A stretch of 60,551 bases of DNA, taken from the NCBI GenBank assembly GCA_022574185.1, contig JACZSM010000008.1, positions 1 through 60,551 on the forward strand. Reading direction: 5' to 3'. This document shows, in pieces, positions 9,148-17,670 of the stretch (position 1 is the stretch's first letter; the number at the start of each line of letters is the position of its first letter). This DNA is from Pseudomonadota bacterium. GTDB lineage: Bacteria > Pseudomonadota > Gammaproteobacteria > Steroidobacterales > Woeseiaceae. The notes beneath the pieces were generated by a model. It searched no databases, was not told where the DNA came from, and saw nothing but the letters and a program-made list of their open reading frames with translations. The translations under genes were made by a program, and so were the position numbers.

Positions 9148-9471
9148 TCAGGCCTTTGGCGCCCAGACTGAGCACCAGCCCTTGGAATTGACGAGCTTAC
9201 CGACGAAGATCTGGCACGGCCGCCATTCGTCGCCGTCATCGCCTTGCAGCAGGGCACAGTTGGTGCACGTCTGATCGGCAGCCGGATTGGCGCGAATTGC
9301 CGGATCGACCGTGCTTGAATCGTGCGTATATTTCATGGCGCTTGCCATCGGATCGTCTTCCGTCAGATGCGGCAGATCCTGCGCTATCGCCTCGCGACCG
9401 GGGTGCACCAGGCATCCGGCCACGGCGGCAGCTGATAACTGAATAAACTTGCGGCGTGCGATCTTGCTCAC
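9148..9471 (-). CDS. High-potential iron-sulfur protein (HiPIP), Tat-exported
   Basis: About 107 residues. A twin-arginine-type leader (ARRKFIQLSAAAVAGC) is followed by a mature HiPIP with four cysteine ligands in the usual spacing: CTNCALL near residue 63, CQIF and then GWCSVWAPKA at the C-terminus. It would carry one [4Fe-4S] cluster in the periplasm and shuttle single electrons. The start is a GTG at 9471 with GAGGAG just upstream; longer starts add residues unlike a leader. It lies 21 bases from the aminotransferase gene on the same strand. HiPIPs are typical of purple and related proteobacteria, which supports the taxonomic guess. Confidence 0.9.
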   Translation of the reverse strand: MSKIARRKFIQLSAAAVAGCLVHPGREAIAQDLPHLTEDDPMASAMKYTHDSSTVDPAIRANPAADQTCTNCALLQGDDGDEWRPCQIFVGKLVNSKGWCSVWAPKA

Positions 9472-9565
9472 GGGAGTCTCCTCATAGTGCCTGTGACTCG
9501 GGCGGAACGTCTCCAGAATCTGGCATTCTAAACAATTATGCAATTTCAGCGACCTATTGTAGTCG

Positions 9566-11086
9566 ATGTTGCTGAACGTCAGCATAACGGTGGTTATCGG
9601 GTCAATCCCAAAATTCTTGACAGCAATTATCATTAACGAGAACCTACATCGTCGCAGCTGGACTTACGCGGCCATCGGCCTGTTGTTCGCCATGCATAGC
9701 CATGCGGGCAACAATCACCGATACACGATCAGCATCGATGCATCACTGTCGAAAATGACGGTGACAGCACACTTTTCGACCGCGGTTACCGTCATTTCGG
9801 CCCGTTCGGAAGATGCGCCACAATTTCTCGACGCTGCGTATGATTGCGACACGGCCGAGAAACTCGACACGCGCGGCCGGCGCCTGATGCTGCCGGAATC
9901 TGGAATAACCTGCCTGAGTTATCGAGTTGACTTGCGCGCCGCTGCAAACAGCGAGCGTCTCAGCCAAATTTTGGACCCTGCCAATATTGCGGTGTCACCG
10001 ACACTGTGGATGTGGCGGCCCCGGCTCGCAGCGGCAGACGAGATCCATGTGCAATTTCGCCTGCCCGATAATGTCCAGGTGTCCGTGCCCTGGCAGCTCG
10101 TAGACAGGGCCGACAACCGTTACCGACTTGTCGCGTCGCCTCAGAGCGGCACCGGAATTGCCATTTTCGGCGCGTTTACGTCCGTCGTCGTTGACGTCGC
10201 GGGCACCGCATTGAGAATTGCCGTTTTGAATTCGCACAATCTCGTCGATACTCCAGCGGTCACAGAGTGGGTTCGAGAGACTGCCGGCAACATCGCCCTC
10301 GCCTACGGTCGCTTTCCGAACTCGTCGGCCAGGATCGTCGTGATCCCCGTCGGCCAAAGTATGTGGGGCGGCGATGCGGCTGTGCCGTTTGGGCGCGTGG
10401 TCCGCGACGGTGGCGAGACAATCGAATTATTCATCAACGAAGGCCGGCCCGTCTCCGAGTACTACGGCACGTGGACCGCAACGCACGAGTTCTCCCACCT
10501 GTTGCTGCCATACGTGCAGCGCAGTCAGCGCTGGATCTCCGAGGGCTTTGCCCAGTACTACCAGAACCTGCTACTCGCACGGGCGGGCCAATACACAGAG
10601 ATATACGCATGGCAGGAACTGTTTGACGGCTTCGAGCGTGGCCGGCAATCTGCTCCGGGCCGGTCGCCCAATGCCGCGACGGCCGAGGGCGAACGCAGCG
10701 CCAGGATGAAGATCTACTGGAGCGGCGCCGCACTTGCATTGATCGCAGATGTTGAGTTACGACGGCGGTCTGACGGCCGCGAATCACTCGACACGGTGCT
10801 CGATCGAATGCAACAGTGCTGCTTGCCATCCGCCAGAACCTGGTCAGGCGAGGCCCTGTTTCGAAAATTCGATACGCTGGTGGACGAACCGCTATTCATG
10901 GACCTCTACCGGCGGTACGCAGACGCAACCGGTTTCCCGGATGTCCGGCCATTACTCGAGCAACTCGGTGTCCGCGCCGAGGACGGCGAGGTGCGCCTGT
11001 CAGATGATGCCGAGCTGGCGACGATCCGCCGCGCATTGACCATACCCGATCCACGCACATCGAAGCGAGCCACAGACGAGCGTTGA
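9566..11086 (+). CDS. M61-like secreted metallopeptidase
   Basis: About 506 residues as drawn. A signal-like segment (WTYAAIGLLFAMHSHA) lies near residue 35, and the first ~28 residues are doubtful because no ribosome site precedes the ATG at 9566. An N-terminal beta domain is followed by a gluzincin catalytic region with HEFSH near residue 307. The third zinc ligand is in ISEGFAQYYQNLLLARAG about 20 residues later, in the pattern of peptidase family M61 (glycyl aminopeptidase). The PDZ domain usual at the C-terminus of M61 proteins is not evident. It is divergent from the HiPIP gene. Exported aminopeptidase is the likely role; the substrate is unknown. Confidence 0.75.
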   Translation: MLLNVSITVVIGSIPKFLTAIIINENLHRRSWTYAAIGLLFAMHSHAGNNHRYTISIDASLSKMTVTAHFSTAVTVISARSEDAPQFLDAAYDCDTAEKLDTRGRRLMLPESGITCLSYRVDLRAAANSERLSQILDPANIAVSPTLWMWRPRLAAADEIHVQFRLPDNVQVSVPWQLVDRADNRYRLVASPQSGTGIAIFGAFTSVVVDVAGTALRIAVLNSHNLVDTPAVTEWVRETAGNIALAYGRFPNSSARIVVIPVGQSMWGGDAAVPFGRVVRDGGETIELFINEGRPVSEYYGTWTATHEFSHLLLPYVQRSQRWISEGFAQYYQNLLLARAGQYTEIYAWQELFDGFERGRQSAPGRSPNAATAEGERSARMKIYWSGAALALIADVELRRRSDGRESLDTVLDRMQQCCLPSARTWSGEALFRKFDTLVDEPLFMDLYRRYADATGFPDVRPLLEQLGVRAEDGEVRLSDDAELATIRRALTIPDPRTSKRATDER

Positions 11087-11125
11087 TATATACTGACGGG
11101 CCCGGTAACCGGCAGCGAAAACGAC

Positions 11126-11971
11126 ATGTCAGTTAGCAGCCACGCAGTCGACATCAGCAAGGTCAGTGACGGCGTGCAACAAACACAAGCCGACAGTGTT
11201 GCTGTCGAAGAGCCGCTTGAAATTCGCCTGGGTTATTCGACGCCCGATGGGCGGGCGACACGCAGCATTTCGATCACGATGCGTACACCGGGGAATGATG
11301 ATGAACTCGCCGCAGGATTCCTGCTGACCGAATCGATCATCCACCGGGTCGAGGATATTCTGGCCATCGAGCCATGCGGCCCACCCGCGCCCGACACCGG
11401 TATCCACAATGTCATACGTATTGATCTCGGCGCCGACGTCGAGGTGGACCTCGGCCGCCTGCAAAGACACTTTTATACAACGTCGAGCTGCGGCGTCTGT
11501 GGCAAAACGTCGCTGGATGCGTTGCGCATCGTCGGCGTCGAGCCGATGAGCGACGACGGGCCGACATTCACACGCGACGTGCTGACAGCGATGCCCGACT
11601 TGCTGCGCAAGGCTCAACATACGTTTGAAAAGACCGGTGGCTTGCATGCAGCCGCCGCTTTCGATTCAAAAGGCGACGTCGTCGTTACAATGGAAGACGT
11701 AGGACGGCATAATGCCGTCGACAAGGTCGTCGGTTATCTTTTGTTAAACAAGCAGTTGCCCGCGAAGGATTTGGCTATTCTCGTGTCCGGACGGGCGAGT
11801 TTCGAATTAATGCAGAAGACGCTTATGGCCGATATACCATTATTGGCAGCGGTCAGTGCACCGTCGAGTCTCGCCGTAAAACTAGCCCGCGAGTTCAACA
11901 TGACATTGATCGGGTTCTTGCGTGGCAAGACATTCAATATTTATTCAGGCGAGCAGCGAATTTCAAAATGA
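11126..11971 (+). CDS. fdhD: FdhD/FdsC sulfurtransferase for formate dehydrogenase
   Basis: A 281-residue FdhD protein. The CxxC pair is in TTSSCGVCGKTSLD near residue 125, with ETGGLHAA, EDVGRHNAVDKV and SGRASFELMQK further on, all family hallmarks. FdhD passes sulfur from IscS to the bis-MGD molybdenum cofactor before insertion into formate dehydrogenase. It heads a plus-strand unit with fdsG and fdsB; its stop overlaps the fdsG start in ATGA. It corresponds to fdsC of the NAD-dependent Fds system, where the gene usually lies after fdsA rather than in front of fdsG. Confidence 0.94.
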   Translation: MSVSSHAVDISKVSDGVQQTQADSVAVEEPLEIRLGYSTPDGRATRSISITMRTPGNDDELAAGFLLTESIIHRVEDILAIEPCGPPAPDTGIHNVIRIDLGADVEVDLGRLQRHFYTTSSCGVCGKTSLDALRIVGVEPMSDDGPTFTRDVLTAMPDLLRKAQHTFEKTGGLHAAAAFDSKGDVVVTMEDVGRHNAVDKVVGYLLLNKQLPAKDLAILVSGRASFELMQKTLMADIPLLAAVSAPSSLAVKLAREFNMTLIGFLRGKTFNIYSGEQRISK

Positions 11972-12438
11972 CAACACAGCCCTATGACAAACAGGTCGCC
12001 AGCGACATCATCGCGGGTTTCAACGCACGCCCAGAGATGCTGGTGCAAGTTCTGGTCGCATTCGTGGAGCGATTCGGCTGGATTACCGATGCGGCGATTC
12101 GACAACTCGCAGCAGAGCTCAATCTTTCGCGCGCTGACGTACATGGCGTCGTCAGTTACTACCACGACTTTCGAACATCACCGCCAGGCAAGCATGTTGT
12201 CAAGATCTGCGAGGCCGAGGCGTGTCAGTCCATGGGGAGTCGCGAGCTTTCCAAACACGCGCAAAAATCGCTCGGCGTCGCCATGCACGAGAGCAACGAC
12301 GACGTGACGCTCGAGCCGGTTTATTGTCTCGGCAACTGCGCCTGCTCGCCGGCCATCATGGTGGATGGCAAGACTTTCGGTCGTGTAAGTACGAACCGCT
12401 TTGACGAGATCGTCGCTTCGATGGACGAGACGCGCTGA
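11968..12438 (+). CDS. fdsG: Formate dehydrogenase gamma subunit (NuoE-like, 2Fe-2S)
   Basis: A 156-residue thioredoxin-fold [2Fe-2S] protein of the NuoE/FdsG family. The ligand cysteines lie in CEAEACQSMG near residue 75 and in YCLGNCACSPAIMVDG near residue 118. The N-terminal helical part (LLVAF.ERFGWITDAAIRQLA type) is typical. It relays electrons between FdsA clusters and the FMN of FdsB. The start overlaps fdhD (ATGA) and its stop overlaps fdsB (TGATG), so the three genes are translationally coupled. Confidence 0.92.
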   Translation: MTTQPYDKQVASDIIAGFNARPEMLVQVLVAFVERFGWITDAAIRQLAAELNLSRADVHGVVSYYHDFRTSPPGKHVVKICEAEACQSMGSRELSKHAQKSLGVAMHESNDDVTLEPVYCLGNCACSPAIMVDGKTFGRVSTNRFDEIVASMDETR

Positions 12439-13991
12439 TGGCCGCTACCCGAATTTATGTGCCACGCGAAACGGCCGCGATTTCGGTCGGTGCCGATGAG
12501 GTGGCAATCGCGATCGCCAGGCATGCCAAGGAATCGGGCGAGAAAATCGAGATCATTCGAAACGGGTCGTGGGGCGCTACGTGGCTTGAGCCCATGGTCG
12601 AAGTTGTTGTGGACGACAAGCGCATTGCCTACGGCAACATCGAGCCCGCGGACATTCCGGACCTGTTCAAGTCCGGCCTGTTGACGGGCGGTAAGCACGC
12701 CAAGCGCGTCGGACCGACCGATGAGATTCCTTACTTGATTAACCAGGATCGCTGGACGTTCTGGCGCTGTGGCCTGATCGACCCATTGTCGATTGACGAT
12801 TTCACCGCACACCAGGGCTTCACGGCAGTATCGAAGGCGTTTAAATCCGGACCGCAGCCAGTCATCGATATGATCAAGACGTCTGGTTTGCGCGGTCGTG
12901 GCGGCGCGGCATTTCCGGCCGGCATCAAGTGGCAGACCGTAGCCGACACCGACGCCGAGCAGAAGTACATTACCTGCAACGCCGACGAAGGCGACAGCGG
13001 CACTTTTTCCGACCGGATATTGATGGAAAGCGACCCGCTTGCGTTGATTGAGGGAATGATGATCGCCGGATTTGCCGTTGGTGCGAGCCGAGGCTATATC
13101 TACTTGCGCGCGGAGTATCCGCTGACCTACTCCATCCTGATGCGTGCGATCGTCGCAGCTCGCGAGGCGGGCTGGCTGGGCAACGACATCCAGGGCAGCG
13201 GCTTCGACTTCGACGTCGATGTACACCTGGGCGCCGGCTCCTATGTTTGCGGCGAAGAGACGGCGATGCTCGAAAGCCTGGAAGGCAAAGCTGGCGTAGT
13301 CCGCTACAGGCCACCGCTACCGGCGATCGAGGGACTGTTCGGCAAGCCGACAATCGTTAACAACGTCATCACGCTCGCCTCAGTACCGAATATCGTTAAC
13401 CTGGGCGGCGAAAAGTACGCGGCGTACGGCGTCAATCGCTCGACCGGCACCCTGGCATTCCAGTTGGCGGGCAACATCAAGCGCGGCGGCCTCGTCGAGA
13501 AGGCATTCGGCCTGACGCTTCGAGAAATAATCGAAGACTGGGGTGGTGGAACGGCCAGCGGGCGACCCATCAGGGCCGTGCAGGTCGGCGGGCCGCTCGG
13601 CGCCTATATTCCGGAAGACCAGCTCGATACGCCACTCGATTACGAGGCCTTCCTCGATATTGGCGCAATGCTCGGGCACGGCGGGATTGTCGTATTCGAC
13701 GATACAGTCGACATGGCGCAACAAGCGCGCTTTGCCATGGAGTTCTGTGCGATTGAATCCTGCGGCAAATGCACGCCGTGCCGAATTGGCTCTGTGCGTG
13801 GCGTAGAGATCATAGACCGCATGATTGCCGACGAAAACCGTGACGAAAACCATGAATTGCTGCTCGAATTATGTGACACGATGGAGCACGCCTCGTTATG
13901 TGCAATGGGCGGATTGACCCCGCTTCCCGTGCGAAGTGTTCTGAAATACTTTGCTGAAGATTTTGCGCCCTCGCAGGAACCACAGAAATGA
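12438..13991 (+). CDS. fdsB: Formate dehydrogenase beta subunit (NuoF-like, FMN/NAD)
   Basis: A 517-residue FdsB. An N-terminal thioredoxin-like domain (residues 1-95, without cluster cysteines) is followed by the NuoF core. The FMN/NAD site is in GLRGRGGAAFPAGIKW near residue 152 and ADEGDSGTFSDR near residue 183. A SLBB-like segment comes next, then the [4Fe-4S] site ESCGKCTPCRIGSVRG near residue 437 with its fourth cysteine in SLCAMGG. It reduces NAD+ with electrons from formate. It is the last gene of the plus-strand unit and faces fdsD across 74 bases that hold only a short AGCCT/AGGCT hairpin. Confidence 0.94.
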   Translation: MAATRIYVPRETAAISVGADEVAIAIARHAKESGEKIEIIRNGSWGATWLEPMVEVVVDDKRIAYGNIEPADIPDLFKSGLLTGGKHAKRVGPTDEIPYLINQDRWTFWRCGLIDPLSIDDFTAHQGFTAVSKAFKSGPQPVIDMIKTSGLRGRGGAAFPAGIKWQTVADTDAEQKYITCNADEGDSGTFSDRILMESDPLALIEGMMIAGFAVGASRGYIYLRAEYPLTYSILMRAIVAAREAGWLGNDIQGSGFDFDVDVHLGAGSYVCGEETAMLESLEGKAGVVRYRPPLPAIEGLFGKPTIVNNVITLASVPNIVNLGGEKYAAYGVNRSTGTLAFQLAGNIKRGGLVEKAFGLTLREIIEDWGGGTASGRPIRAVQVGGPLGAYIPEDQLDTPLDYEAFLDIGAMLGHGGIVVFDDTVDMAQQARFAMEFCAIESCGKCTPCRIGSVRGVEIIDRMIADENRDENHELLLELCDTMEHASLCAMGGLTPLPVRSVLKYFAEDFAPSQEPQK

Positions 13992-14065
13992 ACTTTGGCT
14001 ATGCGACGATTCTCACCGTGTTCAGGATCACTTCCCGACGCAGCCTCAAGGCTATGGTGTAGTCC

Positions 14066-14356
14066 TCAGGCCTGCGGCGGGCCGTAATAGCCACTCTTGT
14101 CTGCCGCCTTTTCACGCAATAGCTGCACTGCGTCGATGACGCGTGTATCAAGACCGTCTCCGCCCGTATCAATGTGTTCGAGCAGCGCGTTTCGCATGCG
14201 CGGGTCCCAGTTTGTCCGCAAATGATTGCGCATCCCTTCGCGAGCGCGCTCGGGCGGGTAAGGCGCGTAGAAGTCGCCAATTTGATTCGCCATCGAAATC
14301 AGTTGCTCCAGATCGATGACGGGACCCGCAACGGCCGGCTGCTCGTCGTCGGTCAT
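14066..14356 (-). CDS. fdsD: Formate dehydrogenase delta subunit
   Basis: A 96-residue FdsD-type protein. The family block LISMANQIGDFYAPYPPERA and the following HLRTNWDPRMRNALLEHI are visible. FdsD is a small accessory subunit of NAD-dependent formate dehydrogenases, needed for assembly or activity in known systems. Its ATG overlaps the stop of the catalytic fdsA gene (ATGA). It ends the minus-strand half of the locus and converges on fdsB. Confidence 0.9.
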   Translation of the reverse strand: MTDDEQPAVAGPVIDLEQLISMANQIGDFYAPYPPERAREGMRNHLRTNWDPRMRNALLEHIDTGGDGLDTRVIDAVQLLREKAADKSGYYGPPQA

Positions 14357-16539
14357 GTTCTGGCTTCCTCGGCCACGGCAATTTCCTCGGTCTCACGTTC
14401 TTGCTGCGCTGGTCGTGTGACGCTCGATTCTGCGCGCTGCCGCTCGGGCGATGTGACCTTTGTCACATCCACCGCTGTAACCTTGTACTCGGGACAGTTC
14501 GTGGCCCAGTCGGACAGATCGCTAGTCACGACATTGGCTTTGGTTTCCGCATGGTGGAATGTCGTATAGATCACGCCTGGATTCACGCGTACGGATTCCA
14601 CAACTTTGAGCTGTGTCGAGCCAAATCGGCTGGTGATCGTGACGCGGTCACCCTCGCGCAGGCCGCGCGTTTGCATGTCGCCGAGAGACATTTCCAGAAC
14701 GTCTTCGGGATGCCATTGCGAATTCGCGGTGCGGCGCGTCTGCGTGCCGACGTTGTACTGGCTCAGGATGCGGCCAGTGGTCAGGAGCAGGGGATACTGG
14801 TCGCTAACCCGCTCGCGCGTCGGAACAAACGCTGTGAGCATGAAGGTCCCGAGACCGTTGGCCCGGGGAAACTGCTCGGTGTGCAGCACCTCGGTGCCCT
14901 CGGGCGCGGCCTCGTTGACCGGCCATTGCACCGACCCGACGCGGTCGATCAGCTCGAAGCTCGCTCCGCTGTACGCCGGCGTAAGGCGCGCGAGCTCGTC
15001 GAGCACCTCGCCGGCATGCGCGTATTGGACGTCGTAGCCCATCGCATTCATCAGCTTCACCGTCACTTCCCAGTCCTGATAACCTGCCACCGGCTTGACG
15101 ACTTGGCGTACCCGCCCAATTCGTCGCTCGGCGCTCGTAAACGTGCCGTCTTTCTCGAGTGAAGAGCTGCCTGGCAGGAAGACATGCGCATATTTCGACG
15201 TTTCGTTGAGGAACAGATCATGAAGGATGACGCATTCCATTTTGCGAAACGCTGCGATGACATGAGTCTGATTCGGATCGGACTGCACCGGGTCTTCGCC
15301 CATGATATACATGCCCTTGAAGTGTCCTGTCAGTGCTGCGTCAAACATGTTCGGCAACCGCAGGCCGGGCTCACTGTCGAGTTCGACGCCCCACGCGGCT
15401 TCGAAGGTCTTTCGGGTCGCATCGTCGGTGACAAAGCGGTAGCCGCTGAAGACATGCGGCCAGCTACCGAGACAACTGCCGCCCTGCACGTTGCCCTGGC
15501 CACGCAGCGGATTCACGCCGACGCCTTCACGACCGAACATGCCGCAGGCGAGACCGAGGTTGCCGAGGCACATGACGCCTGTCGACCCTTGCGAGTGCTC
15601 GGTCACGCCGAGGCCGTAATAGATAGTGCTTCGCGGTCCCGTTGAGTAAATCCTCGCGGCGCGCCGAATATCCTCGGGATCGACGTCAGCGATAGGCCCG
15701 ATCTTGTCAGGTGAGTACTCTTCGCTGCCGACCAGCTCGGCCCAGTGCTCAAACTCCTGCCACTCGCAACGCGACTTGATGAACTCCTCATCGTGCCTGT
15801 TCTCGCGAACGATGACGTGGGCGATGCTATTGAGGATCGCGACGTTGGTGCCGGGCCGTAGCGCCAGGTGGACATCAGCGCGGCAGTGCGGGCTGTCGAC
15901 GGTCTCGGTACGGCGAGGATCGATTACGATGAGCTTCGCACCCTGACGGATGCGGCGCTTCATCATCGAGCCGAAAACGGGATGAGCCTCGGTGGGGTTC
16001 GCACCGACCACCATAATGACGTCGGCCTGGAGAATTGAATCGAAATGTTGACTCGCAGCCCCGGCACCCACGGTGGCGGAGAGCCCGAACTGGGTCGGGG
16101 AGTGACATATGCGTGCACAGTTATCGATATTGTTGTTGCCGAACACAGCGCGCACTAGTTTCGTAGTAAGAAAGATCTCTTCGTTAGTACAGCGGGAGCT
16201 CGAGACTCCACCGACGGAACTGCGGCCGTATTTCGCCTGTATGCGTTTTAGCTCGCTCGCGGCGTAAGCGAATGCTTCGTCCCAGCTGACCTCTTGCCAG
16301 GGCTCCTCGATGCTGTCGCGGATCATTGGCGTCTTGATCCGATCGGGATGGCACCAGTAGTCATATGCGAAGCGGCCTTTGACACAACTGTGACCATGGT
16401 TGGCCTTGCCTTCCTTCCATGGCGTCATGCGTACGATTTCGTCGCCGATCGTCTCCGCTTTGAAACCGCAGCCAACGCCGCAGTAGGCACAGATCGTGAT
16501 CGTCTCTTTTTCGGGCTTACGTGGGTTAGGCACGATCAT
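14353..16539 (-). CDS. fdsA: Formate dehydrogenase catalytic (molybdopterin) subunit, separate from its ferredoxin part
   Basis: A 728-residue molybdopterin oxidoreductase of the DMSO reductase family. The N-terminal [4Fe-4S] site is CAYCGVGCGFKAE with SCVKGRF about 35 residues on. The active-site cysteine is in NCARICHSPT near residue 142, where selenoenzymes have selenocysteine; no TGA occurs there. The C-terminal dinucleotide-binding domain contains LLLTTGRILSQYNVGTQTRRT. It oxidises formate to CO2. In the usual FdsA the 2Fe-2S/4Fe-4S ferredoxin region is fused in front; here that part is a separate upstream gene overlapping by 14 bases. The FdsG and FdsB partners are on the opposite strand. 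Confidence 0.92.
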   Translation of the reverse strand: MIVPNPRKPEKETITICAYCGVGCGFKAETIGDEIVRMTPWKEGKANHGHSCVKGRFAYDYWCHPDRIKTPMIRDSIEEPWQEVSWDEAFAYAASELKRIQAKYGRSSVGGVSSSRCTNEEIFLTTKLVRAVFGNNNIDNCARICHSPTQFGLSATVGAGAASQHFDSILQADVIMVVGANPTEAHPVFGSMMKRRIRQGAKLIVIDPRRTETVDSPHCRADVHLALRPGTNVAILNSIAHVIVRENRHDEEFIKSRCEWQEFEHWAELVGSEEYSPDKIGPIADVDPEDIRRAARIYSTGPRSTIYYGLGVTEHSQGSTGVMCLGNLGLACGMFGREGVGVNPLRGQGNVQGGSCLGSWPHVFSGYRFVTDDATRKTFEAAWGVELDSEPGLRLPNMFDAALTGHFKGMYIMGEDPVQSDPNQTHVIAAFRKMECVILHDLFLNETSKYAHVFLPGSSSLEKDGTFTSAERRIGRVRQVVKPVAGYQDWEVTVKLMNAMGYDVQYAHAGEVLDELARLTPAYSGASFELIDRVGSVQWPVNEAAPEGTEVLHTEQFPRANGLGTFMLTAFVPTRERVSDQYPLLLTTGRILSQYNVGTQTRRTANSQWHPEDVLEMSLGDMQTRGLREGDRVTITSRFGSTQLKVVESVRVNPGVIYTTFHHAETKANVVTSDLSDWATNCPEYKVTAVDVTKVTSPERQRAESSVTRPAQQERETEEIAVAEEART

Positions 16540-17242
16540 ACCCTCCTGGGAACAGGCTCTTCTCTACCAACGCATGACTTGGACACGCCTGAACACAGGC
16601 TCCGCAACTCACGCATTCGGATTCCATAAAAGACTCGTCCTGGCTCGCCGCAACTTTGGATTCGAATGCGCGACCCTGGATCGTCAAAGCGAACGTTCCC
16701 TGCACTTCCGCGCAGGCTCTGACACAGCGGCTGCAGACAATGCACTTCGCCGGGTCAAACAAGAAATAGGGGTTCGAGTCGTCGACGGGCAGATCGAAGT
16801 GATTCCGGCCCTTGCCGTAGCGGTGACCGGTGATGCCGACCTCCTCGAGCGTGCGATGGAACTCGCTCCAACCGTCGGGAATCTCGGACTCGGGAAAGTC
16901 TGACAGATAGAGCTCCATGACACCCTTGCGCAGCACCGCAAGGCGGTCGGACTGGGTCCTTACGACCATACCGGGCGCCACGAGCATCGTGCAACTCGCG
17001 GGGTAGCCGCGCTGCCCCTCGATCTCGACGAGGCAAACACGGCAGCTGCCAAAAGCCTCAAGCATGTCAGTAGCGCAAAGCTTCGGCACGGGGCGGTCCG
17101 CCTCCACTGCTGCGAGCATGACTGAGCTACCCTCGGGCACCGTCACCTCCACCCCGTCCACGGTCAGAGTGACCGGTTTACCATCACGCGGCGGCGTGCC
17201 CCAATCTATGCCATCGCGCAGTCCCCTAACTTCATTCCACAT
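16526..17242 (-). CDS. Formate dehydrogenase iron-sulfur subunit (N-terminal FdsA part as a separate protein)
   Basis: A 238-residue protein equal to the N-terminal quarter of FdsA or NuoG. A plant-type [2Fe-2S] domain has its cysteines in KLCATD, SCRVCLVEI and ASCTM (residues 55-90). A ferredoxin domain follows with two [4Fe-4S] sites, CIVCSRCVRAC near residue 168 and CVSCGACVQACPSH near residue 213. A strong site, GGAGG, lies eight bases before the ATG. The gene ends TATGATCGTGCCTAA, and the catalytic gene's ATG lies inside this ending, so the two chains look coupled rather than broken. It would wire the molybdenum site to FdsG/FdsB. It is the promoter-proximal gene of the minus-strand unit. 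Confidence 0.88.
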   Translation of the reverse strand: MWNEVRGLRDGIDWGTPPRDGKPVTLTVDGVEVTVPEGSSVMLAAVEADRPVPKLCATDMLEAFGSCRVCLVEIEGQRGYPASCTMLVAPGMVVRTQSDRLAVLRKGVMELYLSDFPESEIPDGWSEFHRTLEEVGITGHRYGKGRNHFDLPVDDSNPYFLFDPAKCIVCSRCVRACAEVQGTFALTIQGRAFESKVAASQDESFMESECVSCGACVQACPSHALVEKSLFPGGYDRA

Positions 17243-17550
17243 GTGATTCCTCCATATTCCTTGAGGCCAAAGTCCGCTTGAAAAAGCAGCATAGCGGAAA
17301 GCACTCGAAGTGGCGCCACGCCGCCCGCCGCACAGAGGTTTTCATGCTCCATAACGCCGCGCAGGGCGACCAGCTACCGATTATTGTCCGCGAACTTCTC
17401 GCCGCGCACAATACCAAATCTCTCTTTAGTTCTTCAGACCACCTACGATATAGACAAGGCCCAACAGCCACGGCGCGCTGCCTAAGAGACCCAATACGGG
17501 CAAGCGGTTCCCGGTCGGTGCGGATTGCGACCAAACCTTGCTCATTACCA

Positions 17551-17588
17551 ACAAAAAACGCCGGACCCGAAAAAAACCGGGCCCGACG
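17551..17588 (-). terminator. Intrinsic terminator on the minus strand
   Basis: Read on the minus strand, an 11-bp stem (CGTCGGGCCCG with CGGGTCCGGCG, two G-U pairs) encloses a T-rich loop and is followed at once by TTTTTTG. The G-U pairs work only on the minus strand, so the direction is clear. No intact minus-strand gene ends just upstream; the tRNA-like 3' end at 17598-17617 does. Confidence 0.7.
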
Positions 17589-17597
17589 TGTTTTATT

Positions 17598-17617
17598 TGG
17601 TAGCGGGGACAGGATTT
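17598..17617 (-). other. tRNA 3'-end-like remnant (initiator-Met type)
   Basis: Read on the minus strand this is AAATCCTGTCCCCGCTACCA, which fits the 3' strand of the T stem, the acceptor strand and the CCA end of an initiator tRNA. The rest of a cloverleaf is absent. A strong terminator follows 10 bases later, as after many tRNA genes. It could be an attachment-site scar left by recombination into a tRNA gene, or a chance REP-like word: CGGGGACAGGATT recurs at about 57791. Confidence 0.4.
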
Positions 17618-17670
17618 TCGAATTATATGCAAATCGACCTAGACCCGTTTCCGTTGGCCGTCTAGGCACG

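Larger units (their letters stand above)
17243..17670. other. Non-coding spacer between split fdsA and the formate dehydrogenase relic
   Basis: About 430 bases without a credible gene. Both strands are open for long stretches, but the encoded peptides are arginine-rich and resemble nothing known. The spacer must hold the promoter of the minus-strand formate dehydrogenase unit near 17243-17300. It also contains a minus-strand terminator and a tRNA-like 3' end, listed separately, right before the homology to formate dehydrogenase resumes. Confidence 0.7.

Noticed and set aside
14353..16539. Selenocysteine in the formate dehydrogenase active site
   Set aside because: The position reads an ordinary cysteine codon in ARICHSPT, with no in-frame TGA.
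17278..17670. N-terminal extension of the formate dehydrogenase relic as a real protein
   Set aside because: The frame is open but the residues are arginine-rich and unlike any formate dehydrogenase, and no start signal fits.
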